DNA of 64,000 nucleotides from Sinonovacula constricta (Eukaryota; Mollusca; Bivalvia; Cardiida; Solecurtidae): positions 33,681,406-33,745,405 of the forward strand of contig CM017561.1 of NCBI GenBank assembly GCA_007844125.1. The letters run 5' to 3'. Positions 25,501-38,130 of the stretch are shown here, in pieces; the stretch's first letter is position 1, and every line of letters begins with the position of its first letter. Made by a program: the position numbers and the translations under genes. The notes under the pieces were generated by a model, which saw only the letters and a list, made by a program, of their open reading frames with translations, searched no databases and was not told where the DNA came from.

Positions 25501-25596
25501 CTCTGTTATATGGAGCAGATTCACACGTATAATCTGACATAAAGGTGTGAGGATTTGGTGAATATTCAGACGATGGACTTGAGGTGTAACTTTCGT
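25501..25596 (-). CDS. Candidate internal exon, Ser/Pro-rich linker of the CARD gene
   Basis: Minus-strand acceptor TTGTTAATTTTCAG ends at 25597 and a donor GTAAAC begins at 25500. The 96 nt between are open. If the first two bases complete a codon begun by the CARD exon (G|AC, Asp), the exon reads a Ser/Pro/Tyr-rich peptide (it starts D-ESYTSSPSSEYSPNP) and ends in phase 1. The CARD exon at 34359-34677 also ends in phase 1, so the two splice in frame. A short, low-complexity Ser-rich segment after CARDs is usual in RIG-I/MDA5-like receptors. The exon is short and lacks a recognisable domain, so it rests on splice sites, phase and composition alone. Confidence 0.5.
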
Positions 25597-26206
25597 CTGA
25601 AAATTAACAAAAATGCGTAAAATACTACATGTACACTGCAAATTTTATAACACAGACATGATGTTGTGTTGTTGTTGTTTCAAACAATATTGTGTTATAT
25701 GTCTTAGTGGTTGATACGTAAACAAAATGAAATGGGCGGATAACCAGACAATGCAGGCTGCCTCAAAGCCCCATAAATTGGTAATTGAGTCTACAAAAAT
25801 GTACAAGAACCTGTAGATACAATACCATATATCTGCTTAATAATGTAGTCATCCTGAATAACTGAATAATTACTAAATGTATTGTATACAGACAATGTAT
25901 TTTGAATCATATAGTTATAAAATAAAGCGAACTATTTTTATAGAACGGCCTCTGCTGCACCAAAGTTTGTCTTACGAATATTTTGCGGTGACAAAGGCAA
26001 CTTGAGTTCTATCGGTTTTGAGAAAAAAGTGCCACAAGAGTGATTTAAGAAAAATACTAAAGTATTATGTATCCCAATATATCGAGAAAATATCAGGTAC
26101 AGAACAAGACTATACGACAAAGTCCTATGAGCATTGCAACATATACCAAACTCCGAAAAGACTTAGAACAAAGGTATTTCACAGGCAAGCCAAGCGAAAA
26201 GTTAAA
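25597..26206. other. Intronic sequence between linker exon and minisatellite
   Basis: No gene seen. 26127-26151 is a 25 bp sequence that occurs exactly again at 60554-60578. Confidence 0.6.
26127..26151. repeat. 25 bp exact repeat shared with 60554-60578
   Basis: ATGAGCATTGCAACATATAC followed by CAAAC occurs at both places in the same orientation, with weaker similarity just after it (CCGAAAAG versus ATGAAAAG). It lies about 55 bp left of the 39 bp array. Probably a fragment of a dispersed element. Confidence 0.7.
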
Positions 26207-29200
26207 AGTTTTATGTTCCTGTTACAGATCAATCAACTATGTGGCAGTTTTATGTTCCTGTTACAGATCAATTTACTTTTAGACAGTTTTATGTTCCTGT
26301 TACAGATCAATCAACTATGAGACAGTTTTATGTTCCTGGTACAGATCAATCTACTATGTGTCAGTTTTATGTTCCTGTTACAGATCAATCTACTATGAGA
26401 CAGTTTTATGTTCCTGTTACAGATCAATCTACTATGTGGCAGTTTTATGTTCCTGTTACAGATCAATCTACTATGAGACAGTATTATGTTCCTTGTACAG
26501 ATCAATCTACTATGTGTCAGTTTTATGTTCCTGTTACAGATCAATCTACTATGAGACAGTTTTATGTTCCTGTTACAGATCAATCTACTATATGACAGTT
26601 TTATGTTCCTGTTACAGATCATTCAACTTTGTGCAGTTTTATGTTCCTGTTACAGATCAATCTACTATATGACAGTTTTATGTTCCTGTTACAGATCAAT
26701 CTACTATGTGGCAGTTTTATGTTCCTGTTACAGATCGATCTACTATGTGTCAGTTTTATGTTCCTGTTACAGATCAATCAACTATGAGACAGTTTTATGT
26801 TCCTGTTACAGATCAATCAACTATGTGTCAGTTTTATGTTCCTGTTACAGATCAATCAACTATGTGTCAGTTTTATGTTCCTGTTACAGATCGATCTACT
26901 ATGTGGCAGTTTTATGTTCCTGTTACAGATCATTCTACTATGTGTCAGTTTTATGTTCCTGTTACAGATCATTCTACTATGAGACAGTTGTATGTTCCTG
27001 TTACAGACCAATCTACTATGAGACAGTTTTATGTTTCTGTTACAGATCAATCTACTATATGGCAGTTTTATGTTCCTGTTACAGTCAATCTACTATGTGG
27101 CAGTTTTATGTTCCTGTTACAGATCAATCTACTATGAGACAGTTTTATGTTCCTGTTACAGATCAATCAAGTATGTGGCAGTTTTATGTTCCTGTTACAG
27201 ATCAATCTACTATATGACAGTTTTATGTTCCTGTTACAGATCAATCTACTATGAGACAGTTTTATGTTCATGTTACAGATCAATCTACTATGTGTCAGTT
27301 TTATGTTCCTGTTACAGATCAATCTACTATATGGCAGTTTTATGTTTCTGTTACAGATCAATCTACTATGTGGCAGTTTTATGTTCCTGTTACAGATCAA
27401 TCTACTATGTGGCAGGTTTATGTTCCTGTTACAGATCAATCTACTATGTGTCAGTTTTATGTTCCTGTTACAGATCAATCTACTATGAGACAGTTTTATG
27501 TTCCTGTTACAGATTAATCGACTATGTGTCAGTTTTATGTTCCTGTTACAGATCAATCAACTATGTGGCAGTTTTATGTTCCTGTTACAGATCAATCTAC
27601 TATGAGACAGTTTTATGTTCCTGTTACAGATCAATCTACTATGTGGCATTTTTATGATTCTGTTACAGATCAATCTACTATGTGGCAGTTTTAGGTTCCT
27701 GTTACAGATCAATCTACTATGTGGCAGTTTTATGTTCCTGTTACAGATCAATCTACTATGTGGCAGTTTTATGTTCCTGTTACAGATCAATCAACTATAT
27801 GGCAGTTTTATGTTCCTGTTACAGATCAATCTACTATGTGTCAGTTTTATGTTCCTGTTACAGATCAATCTACTATGTGGCAGTTTTATGTTCCTGTTAC
27901 AGATCAATCTACTATGTGGCAGTTTTATGTTCCTGTTACAGATCAATCTACTATGAGACAGTTTTATGTTCCTGGTACAGATCAATCTACTATATGGCAG
28001 TTTTATGTTCCTGTTACAGATCAATCAACTATGTGACAGTTTTATGTTCCTGTTACAGATCGATCTACTATGTGGCAGTTTTATGTTCCTGTTACAGATC
28101 AATCTACTATGTGACAGTTTTATGTTCCTGTTACAGATCAATCTACTATGTGGCAGTTTTATGTTCCTGTTACAGATCAATCTACTATGAGACAGTTTTA
28201 TGTTCCTGTTACAGATCGATCTACTATGTGGCAGTTTTATGTTCCTGTTACAGATCAATCTACTATGTGACAGTTTTATGTTCCTGTTACAGATCAATCT
28301 ACTATGTGGCAGTTTTATGTTCCTGTTACAGATCAATCTACTATGTGACAGTTTTATGTTCCTGTTACAGATCAATCTACTATGTGACAGTTTTATGTTC
28401 CTGTTACAGATCAATCTACTATGAGACAGTTTTATGTTCCTGTTACAGATCAATCTACTATGTGTCAGTTTTATGTTCCTGTTACAGATCAATCAACTAT
28501 GTGTCAGTTTTATGTTCCTGGTACAGATCAATATACTATGTGTCAGTTTTATGTTCCTGTTACAGATCAATCTACTATGTGACAGATTTATGTTCCTGTG
28601 ACAGATCAATCTACTATGTGGCAGTTTTATGTTCCTGTTACAGATCAATCTACTATGTGGCAGTTTTATGTTCCTGTTACAGATCAATCTACTATGTGGC
28701 AGTTTTATGTTCCTGTTACAGATCAATCTACTATGTGACAGTTTTATGTTCCTGTTACAGATCAATCTACTATGTGGCAGTTTTTTGTTCCTCTTACAGA
28801 TCATTCAGCTATGTGGCAGTTTTATGTTCCTGTTACAGATCAATCAACTATGTGACAGTTTTATGTTCCTGTTACAGATCAATCAACTATGTGACAGTTT
28901 TATGTTCCTGTTACAGATCAATCAACTATGTGGCAGTTTTATGTTCCTGTTACACACCAATCAACTATGTGACAGTTTTATGTTCCTGTTACAGATCAAT
29001 CAACTATGTGACAGTTTTATGTTCCTGTTACAGATCAATCAACTATGTAGCAGTTTTATGTTCCTGTTACAGATCAATCTACTATGTGGCAGTTTTATGT
29101 TCCTGTTACAGACCAATCTACTATGAGACAGTTTTATGTTCCTGTTAGAGATCAATCAACAATGTGTCAGTTTTATGTTCCTGTTACAGATCAATCAACT

Positions 29201-32200
29201 ATGTGACAGTTTTATGTTCCTGTTACAGATCAATCTACTATGTGGCAGTTTTAGGTTCCTGTTACAGATCAATCTACTATGAGACAGTTTTATGTTCCTG
29301 TTAGAGATCAATCAACAATGTGTCAGTTTTATGTTCCTGTTACAGATCAATCAACTATGTGACAGTTTTATGTTCCTAATACAGATCAATCTACTATGTG
29401 GCAGTTTTAGGTTCCTGTTACAGATCAATCTACTATGTGGCAGTTTTATGTTCCTCTTACAGATCAATCTACTATGAGACAGTTTTATGTTCCTGTTACA
29501 GATCAATATACTATGTGGCAGTTTTATGTTCCTGTTACAGATCAATCTACTATGTGACAGTTTTATGTTCCTGTTACAGATCAATCAACTATGTGACAGT
29601 TTTATGTTCCTGTTACAGATCAATCAACTATGTAGCAGTTTTATGTTCCTGTTACAGATCAATCTACTATGTGGCAGTTTTATGTTCCTGTTACAGACCA
29701 ATCTACTATGTGGCAGTTTTATGTTCCTGTTACAGATCAATCTACTATGAGACAGTTTTATGTTCCTGTTAGAGATCAATCAACAATGTGTCAGTTTTAT
29801 GTTCCTGTTACAGATCAATCTACTATGTGGCAGTTTTATGTTCCTGTTACAGATCAATCTACTATGTGGCAGTTTTATTTTCCTGTTACAGATCAATCTA
29901 GTATGTGGCAGTTTTATGCTCCTGTTACATATCAATCTACTATGTGGCAGTTTTATGTTCCTGTTACAGATCAATCTACTATGTGGCAGTTTTATGCTCC
30001 TGTTACAGATCAATCTACTATGAGACAGTTTGATGTTCCTGTTACAGATCAATCTACTATGTGGCAGTTTTATGTTCCTGTTACAGATCAATCAACTATG
30101 TGGCAGTTTTATGTTCCTGTTACAGATCAATCTACTATGTGGCAGTTTTATGCTCCTGTTACAGATCAATCTACTATGTGGCAGTTTTATGTTCCTGTTA
30201 CAGATCAATCTACTATGTGGCAGTTTTATGCTCCTGTTACAGATCAATCTACTATGAGACAGTTTTATGTTCCTGTTACAGATCAATCTACTATGTGGCA
30301 GTTTTATGTTCCTGTTACAGATCAATCTACTATGTGGCAGTTTTATGCTCCTGTTACAGATCAATCTACTATGAGACAGTTTTATGTTCCTGTTACAGAT
30401 CAATCTACTATATGGCAGTTTTATGTTCCTGTTACAGATTAATCTACTATGAGACAGTTTTATGTTCCTGTTACAGATCAATCTACTATGTGGCAGTTTT
30501 ATGTTCCTGTTACAGATCAATCAACTATGAGACAGTTTTATGTTCCTGTTGCAGATCAATCAACTATGTGACAGTTTTATGTTCCTGTTACAGATCAATC
30601 TACTATGTGTCAGTTTTATGTTCCTGTTACAGATCAATCTACTATGAGACAGTTTTATGTTCCTGTTACAGATCAATCTACTATGTGGCAGTTTTATGTT
30701 CCTGTTACAGATCAATCAACTATGAGACAGTTTTATGTTCCTGTTGCAGATCAATCTACTATGTGACAGTTTTATGTTCCTGTTACAGATCAATCTACTA
30801 TATGACAGTTTTATGTTCCTGTTACAGATCAATCTACTATGTGGCAGTTTTATGTTCCTGTTACAGACCAATCTACTATGAGACAGTTTTATGTTCCTGT
30901 TACAGATCAATCTACTATGTGGCAGTTTTATGTTCCTGTTACAGACCAATCTACTATGAGACAGTTTTATGTTCCTGTTACAGATCAATCTACTATGTGT
31001 CAGTTTTATGTTCCTGTTACAGATCAATCTACTATGTGGCAGTTTTATGTTCCTGTTACAGATTAATCTACTATGTGGCAGTTTTATGTTCCTGTTACAG
31101 ATCAATCTACTATGTGTCAGTTTTATGTTCCTGTTACAGATCAATCAACTATGTGGCAGTTTTAGGTTCCTGTTACAGATCAATCTACTATGTGTCAGTT
31201 TTAGGTTCCTGTTACAGATCAATCAACTATATGGCAGTTTTATGTTCCTGTTACAGATTAATCTACTATGTGGCAGTTTTATGTTCCTGTTACAGATCAA
31301 TCAACTATGTGACAGTTTTATGTTCCTGTTACAGATCAATCTACTATGTGTCAGTTTTTTTGTTCCTGTTACAGATCATTCTACTATGAGACAGTTTTAT
31401 GTTCCTGTTACAGATCAGTCAACTATGTGGCAGTTTTATGTTCCTGTTACAGACCAATCAACTATGTGGCAGTTTTATGTTCCTGTTACAGATCAATCAA
31501 CTATGTGGCAGTTTTATGTTCCTGTTACAGATCAATCTACTATGAGACAGTTTTATGTTCCTGTTACAGATCAATCAACTATGTGTCAGTTTTATGTTCC
31601 TCTTACAGATCAATCTACTATGAGACAGTTTTATGTTCCTGTTACAGACCAATCAACTATGTGTCAGTTTTATGTTCCTGTTACAGATCAATCAACTATG
31701 TGTCAGTTTTATGTTCCTGTTACAGATCAATCTACTATGTGACAGTTTTATGTTCCTGTTACAGACGAATCAACTATGTGTCAGTTTTATGTTCCTGTTA
31801 CAGATCAATCTACTATGTGGCAGTTTTATGTTCCTGTTACAGATCATTCTACTATGAGACAGTTTTATGTTACTGTTACAGATCATTCTACTATGTGACA
31901 GTTTTATGTTCCTGTTACAGATCATTCTACTATGAGACAGTTTTATGTTCCTGTTACAGATCATTCTACTATGTGACAGTTTTATGTTCCTGTTACAGAT
32001 CAATCAACTATGTGTCAGTTTTATGTTCCTCTTACAGATCAATCTACTATGAGACAGTTTTATGTTCCTGTTACAGATCAATCTACTATGTGTCAGTTTT
32101 ATGTTCCTGTTACAGATTAGTCTACTATGTGTCAGTTTTATGTTCCTGTTACAGATCAATCTACTATGAGACAGTTTTATGTTCCTGTTACAGATCAATC

Positions 32201-34050
32201 TACTATGAGACAGTTTTATGTTCCTGTTACAGATCATTCTACTATGTGACAGTTTTATGTTCCTGTTACAGATCAATCTACTATGAGACAGTTTTATGTT
32301 CCTGTTACAGATCAATCTACTATGAGACAGTTTTATGTTCCTGTTACAGATTAGTCTACTATGTGTCAGTTTTATGTTCCTGTTACAGATCATTCTACTA
32401 TGTGTCAGTTTTATGTTCCTGTTACAGATCAATCTACTATGAGACAGTTTTATGTTCCTGTTACAGATCAATCTACTATGAGACAGTTTTATGTTCCTGT
32501 TACAGATCAATCTACTATGAGACAGTTTTATGTTCCTGTTACAGATCATTCTACTATGTGACAGTTTTATGTTCCTGTTACAGATCAATCTACTATGTGT
32601 CAGTTTTATGTTCCTGTTACAGATCAATCTACTATGTGTCAGTTTTATGTTCCTGTTACAGATCAATCAACTATGTGTCAGTTTTATGTTCCTCTTACAG
32701 ATCAATCTACTATGAGACAGTTTTATGTTCCTGTTACAGATCAATCAACTATGAGACAGTTTTATGTTCCTGTTACAGATCAATCTACTATATGACAGTT
32801 TTATGTTCCTGTTACAGATCAATCAACTATGTGACAGTTTTATGTTCCTGTTACAGACCAATCAACTATGTGGCAGTTTTAGGTTCCTGTTACAGATCAT
32901 TCTACTATGTGGCAGTTTTATGTTCCTGTTACAGATCAATCTACTATATGTCAGTTTTATGTTCCTCTTACAGATCAATCTACTATGAGACAGTTTTATG
33001 TTCCTGTTACAGATCAATCTACTATATGGCAGTTTTATGTTCCTGTTACAGATCAATCTACTATGTGTCAGTTTTATGTTCCTGTTACAGATCAATCTAC
33101 TATATGTCAGTTTTATGTTCCTGTTACAGATCAATCTACTATATGGCAGTTTTATGTTCCTGTTACAGATCAATCTACTATGTGTCAGTTTTATGTTCCT
33201 GTTACAGATCAATCAACTATGTAGCAGTATTATGTTCCTGTTACAGATCAATCTACTATGTGGCAGTTTTATGTTCCTGTTACAGATCAATCTACTATAT
33301 GACAGTTTTATGTTCCTGTTACAGATCAATCTACTATATGGCAGTTTTATGTTCCTGTTACAGATCAATCTACTATATGACAGTTTTATGTTCCTGTTAC
33401 AGATCAATCTACTATGTGGCAGTTTTATGTTCCTGTTACAGACCAATCAACTATGTGTCAGTTTTATGTTCCTGTTACAGATCAATCTACTATATGGCAG
33501 TTTTATGTTCCTGTTACAGATCAATCTACTATATGGCAGTTTTATGTTCCTGTTACAGATCAATCTACTATGTGGCAGTTTTATGTTCCTGTTACAGATC
33601 AATCTGCTATGTGGCAGTTTTATGTTCCTGTTACAGATCAGTCTACTATAAGACAGTTTTATGTTCCTGTTACAGATCAATCTACTATGTGGCAGTTTTA
33701 TGTTCCTGTTACAGATCAATCTACTATGAGACAGTTTTATGTTCCTGTTACAGATCAATCTATTATGTGGCAGTTTTATGTTCCTGTTACAGATCAATCT
33801 ACTATGAGACAGTTTTATGTTCCTGTTACAGATCAATCTACTATGAGACAGTTTTATGTTCCTGTTACAGATCAATCTACTATGTGGCAGTTTTATGTTC
33901 CTGTTACAGATCAATCTACTATATGGCAGTTTTATGTTCCTGTTACAGATCAATCTACTATGAGACAGTTTTATGTTCCTGTTACAGATCAATCTACTAT
34001 GTGGCAGTTTTATGTTCCTGGTACAGATCAATTCACTGTGTGGTAGTTTG
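26207..34050. repeat. 39 bp minisatellite array (about 200 copies)
   Basis: Head-to-tail 39 bp monomers, each containing GTTTTATGTTCCTGTTACAG then ATCAATCTACTATG and a variable tail. Very few indels: a 2 bp loss near 27091, a 1 bp loss near 26632 and an extra T near 31357. Variation is concentrated in the last bases (GTGGCA, GAGACA, GTGTCA, GTGACA, ATGGCA, ATGACA) and at CAATC/CAATT/CATTC and TCTAC/TCAAC. Because 39 is divisible by three and the monomer has few stops, several frames stay open for hundreds of codons on both strands. It lies between two exons of the minus-strand CARD gene and so is probably intronic. Confidence 0.97.
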
Positions 34051-34358
34051 ATGAGCCAGCTAATGGTGAGTTTAGTGAGACAGCTGAATACAGGACGGCT
34101 GTTAATTGTATTGCTTAAAAGTTAATATTATTTGTGCACTTCAATTTGTAAAAGTCCCAAACCTTTCGTATAGATTTTGAACCTGTAAATTGAAACGGAT
34201 TTGATTGTAAAAGCAAATAAGAACTTGTTTTACTTTATAATGTAAAGTCTATATTATAGATGGATAAAACAATGTCATAACACAAAAAAGAGAATAGCCA
34301 CCAATCACCACATTAAAAGTGGTCGAGATATAAGCACTTTTTTTGATGAAGATCTTAC
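34051..34358. other. Intronic sequence right of the 39 bp array
   Basis: No gene or repeat recognised. Its right edge is the splice donor of the CARD exon. Confidence 0.6.
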
Positions 34359-34677
34359 CTGATATAAACGAGAACAACTCAGCCATAGTATTCGCAAGGT
34401 CGGGATGCCCACTCTGCCGAAGTGCATAGATGAAGGTAGAAACCCACTCGACATACCGATTGGGAACCTTCTCTAGTAAAGCACCTACAGCCTCTATCTC
34501 GCCATGCCTTTCCTTTGTAGCCTCGATGCTTTGCTTGTCCGATTCGTTGATGACATTTCTCTCGAACATTATGTCCAAAAGTTCGTCGAGTATAAGGTTT
34601 TTTTTCAGCTCTTCGGCTAGGAGTTGTAATAATTTTCGTTCCAAGAAATAGTCTTTTTCAAGTTGTCCCTCCAACAG
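34359..34677 (-). CDS. Internal exon encoding a CARD domain (RIG-I/MDA5-like receptor likely)
   Basis: 319 nt exon with acceptor ..ACACTTCAG ending at 34678 and a strong donor CAG|GTAAGA starting at 34358. The 106 codons read as six amphipathic helices of a death-fold CARD: H1 around [15 protein letters not shown]2 [15 protein letters not shown]3 [14 protein letters not shown]4 [13 protein letters not shown]5 [17 protein letters not shown]6 [10 protein letters not shown]. The [11 protein letters not shown] ending is typical of CARDs in RIG-I-like helicases and related adaptors. CARDs pair with other CARDs to signal, for example to MAVS in innate antiviral sensing. Open sequence beyond the donor is not conserved in character. 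Alternatives are another CARD protein (NLR, caspase or adaptor). Entry is in frame 0, exit in phase 1. Confidence 0.8.
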
Positions 34678-34820
34678 CTGAAGTGTCAAGTAGTTTTCTA
34701 AAGAGAAATGAAATATTAAATGAAAAATTAGAAAACAGGAATACTACGATCGCACATCGCTTCTCCTCTTTGAAACATTATTCAAACCATTACCTAAACA
34801 TTTGGTTTGGCTTTCACATG

Positions 34821-35017
<197 letters not shown>

Positions 35018-35137
35018 TGTGAAGTAGCCACCTCGAAATAAAATATGGACTTCATTTTTATATGGTCAGCAATTGCTTTCTAAATGTAAAGTTTTCAGTG
35101 TACTATAGTTTTTCGAGAAAAAGCCTGAGAAAATAGA

Positions 35138-36379
35138 ATGGTCAGCTCTAGCACCACCACTCACATATCTAAACTACTTAGGTCTTGCCTTATAGCCGTT
35201 CGCAATCAAGTTGTTAAATATTGTGAAAAAGTATATGAAAATTCAGGAATTAACATTTTTTGGTCTATTAAAAATTCTTCAGATGTCTTAGACAAGTTTC
35301 GTACTTTAAACTTTCATTGCTCTGCAGATAATACTTACGACTTCTCTACGCTGTACACTTCTTTACCTCATGATTTAATTAAGACCAAATTGGTTGCTCT
35401 TATTGAGAAAACATTTGCTCGAGAGCAAGGTTTATACATTGCATGTCGTGAAAGTAATGCATTTTTACCAACACATTCTTAAAAAAGCACGGATGTTTGT
35501 AAAGCTTTACGTTTTCTATTAGACAATATTTACATAAAATGCGGTGACACTTTATTTAGACAAGTAATTGGTATTCCTAACTGTGCACCATTAGTTGCAG
35601 ATTTGTTTTTATACTGCTTTGAACCTGATTTCATGTTAACTTTATCCCCTTCTAACCAAAGTCACATTATAGAGGCTTTCAATTTAAAGTCACGCTATTT
35701 TGACAATATTCTTACTATAGATAATCCTTTCTTTTCTCAAATGATCCATCTGATTTACCCTCCAGAACTTACCATTAATAAAGCAAATAACTGGCATTTA
35801 AATGCAGCATTTTAAGACATTGAGATCGCTATTTCCAATGGCAACGTCTCTACTAAAATCTATGACAAGAGAGATGATTTCAGCTTTAGTACTGTGAATT
35901 ATCCATACCTTGATGGTGATTCACCTCGCGCTACCTCCTGTGGTATTTACATATTACAACTTACAAGGTTTGCACGAGTTTGTACTAAAGTTGAAGATTT
36001 CAATGCTATAAACCGGTTTATTTCTTCAAAACTGTTACAGCAAGGCTTTCGTTTTCATAAATTAAGAAAGGCGTTTTCAAAATTCTTTCACCGCAATAGT
36101 TTTATTGCTTCTATATATAGTAGCAGTATGAAAACACTTATGCAGAAAGGCATAAGCCATCCTGCATTTGATGGAATTGTTTTATACAAGTTAAAGAAAA
36201 TCAAGGGTCTCTATAACTTTTCTAACCACTTTACAAAACGTATCAGAAAATGTATTGCAGACGGTTACAACCCGGGAATCCTTCGATGTACTGCATTGCT
36301 TGCAAGACCCTTTTACAGACAAGAACTTGCATTGTTTTTAAATTACACGATGACCGGGCAAGTCATTGAGACTATATGA
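35138..36379 (+). pseudogene. Penelope-like element reverse transcriptase pseudogene
   Basis: Three plus-strand pieces (35138-35482, 35490-35815, 35894-36379) interrupted by stops and frame changes. Motifs in order are TYDFSTLYTSLPHDLIKTKL (RT core with the SLYT-x-P-H signature seen in Penelope-like RTs), DVCKALRFLLDN, VIGIPNCAPLVADLFLYC, SRYFDNILTID, IYPPELTINKAN, NYPYLDGDSPRATSCGIYI and QGFRFHKLRKAFSKFFHR. From the family pattern I would expect three more residues in GIP-NCAPL and Y-x-D-D where this has Y-F-D-N, so it carries an in-frame loss and a changed catalytic residue. No GIY-YIG endonuclease is visible. The family name rests on motif recognition and is not certain. Confidence 0.75.
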
Positions 36380-36900
36380 AAACAGTGACTTAAAGCCATA
36401 ATTAGACAGTTTCTGTTGGATTTCTTGTCTCTTCATCTCTCCAGTCGTGCCCTATATTGGTGGGACAACTTAAGCAGTCTCCATACCCTTTTCGTGAGAT
36501 TGCACAGAAGGTATGACATCGGGGTTTTTGGTATCATTATTATATATAATATGCCAACTGCGAATAAATCATCGGCTTTTATGATATATTTTTTTAAACG
36601 TATTAACTCTTAACAATGCTACGTTTTATTTTGTTGATTTGGGTTGTTTTCTAAAATTCTATGATTTCTTCCGTATATCCGCATTGTTTTCATTTCACCT
36701 TTGACACTTTTGGCATATGACGTCATGCCATTATATGACGTCGTTATATTGTTCTTATAATATATCAGCGCTTGTACTGCTTAATTTTATTTGAAACTAC
36801 GCTCTTATTTGGAATCTTTAGGTTGCCGAGGCTTTTATCTACTGTACATACTGTTCATATGTTAATAGTTTATTTTATTACTAGTTATTATGTATGTACA
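36380..36900. other. Downstream non-coding part of the Penelope-like element
   Basis: No gene beyond a short open frame without motifs. Two TGACGTC-type sites occur at 36718-36742. Presumed 3' non-coding region of the element. Confidence 0.45.
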
Positions 36901-36904
36901 TAAG

Positions 36905-37110
36905 TTCATTATATCTGTTTTAACTTCCGATGTAGGTGCTTACTGTTAGTTGTTTCACTTTGACGGGGTATTTTTATTTACACTGTTTGATAGAAAAACC
37001 TCCAGGAAGTGCGAGGTTGGAGCGCTCCACAAACTAGGTTTAAGCACCCCAGTCTGCCCTTTTGCCGACTGACCAGGACACACCGAGTTCAAATTAGCTC
37101 CCAGTTGGAG
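36905..37110 (+). repeat. Probable 3' terminal repeat of the Penelope-like element
   Basis: The block from TTAACTTCCGATGTAGGTGC through CCAGGAAGTGCGAGGTTGG to TTTTGCCGACTGACC has relatives at 4560-4960, 16272-16672, 23880-24290 and, inverted, 60665-60778. Its position about 0.5 kb downstream of the RT pseudogene in the same orientation suggests it is that element's terminus, and that the others are solo ends. Confidence 0.55.
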
Positions 37111-38130
37111 GTAGAACTCGGTAGAACAACTATAGAAAACTTCTTGGCAAAAATCGTATTGATTATTTTTGTCTTCAATACACCCACGTGATTTGAATCT
37201 CTAAAATTAAATCCCTATCGTAAACCTAGTTTAGTGTCGCAGAAGGCAGCGCGGAATATAAAAAAAATATCTCAGCCTAGCGCCTTCGTACATAACGCGA
37301 GAAACACTCGTTCGAATAACATTTTGGCCTCAACTTTCGCCCTTTGAGTGGTATATCTTAGAGGCGTTTTTCATTTATAAATCTGCATATTATGCATATC
37401 TGTATTGCACAATATCAATTGAAATAGATTGCAATTGTAATGTATACTTATATGTATATTTATGCTTCCTCGACATACATATCGTTTCTGTAGACTAGAA
37501 AGAGACTTTTTCGCATTCATTAATGTGGTATCCGACAGTTTGTCTATATCTAGTATATGTAACATTATCTGACCTCTGTTTGGGGTGTTTGTGCGTAATT
37601 TATGTAGAAAAAAATCGTACTTTAGTCTAAGCTTTGGCGATTTTCAACAGTATCTCAATTTTGGGGCAGTAAAACTCGTTAATTAGCACTTAAACTTTTC
37701 ATTATTTTCAAATCTATAAATACGAATGATTGGAAATTCTAAAAATAGACATCGACGTCACAGCGGATGACGTGGAGCTAAAACATAAGTGGTCATGTGG
37801 TTTTCTTAGTTTGCAAGATCTGTTCATGTAACAATAGTTTATTAAGATGTTCAATGAAACGATTTTTGGTCCAAACTGTCGAATCCCACCTTTAAGATAA
37901 TCCTTCTTGGTTCAACATTCCCATAACTTTGGACGCGACACCGTTCAAAACCAATTCATTTTATGACAGGTGTAAAATAAAACCACATAGCGAACATAAT
38001 TTCATGTTAACTATTTTATTGATTGATTCCGCTTAGTAGATCTGATTTTTAAAGGTATTAATGTTGTTTTCCTATTAGTTTGATTCATTTACCGCTACAG
38101 TAATTAGTGTGTATGTAATTATCCACTGGT
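37111..38130. other. Anonymous sequence left of the 36 bp array
   Basis: No gene, exon or repeat recognised on either strand. I looked here for a second half of the first CARD and did not find one. Confidence 0.55.

Noticed and set aside
26207..34050. Long repeat proteins (13-residue units such as QFYVPVTDQSTMW) in the 39 bp array
   Set aside because: Overlapping frames on both strands are equally open; the array lies between exons of a gene on the other strand; no non-repetitive coding ends.
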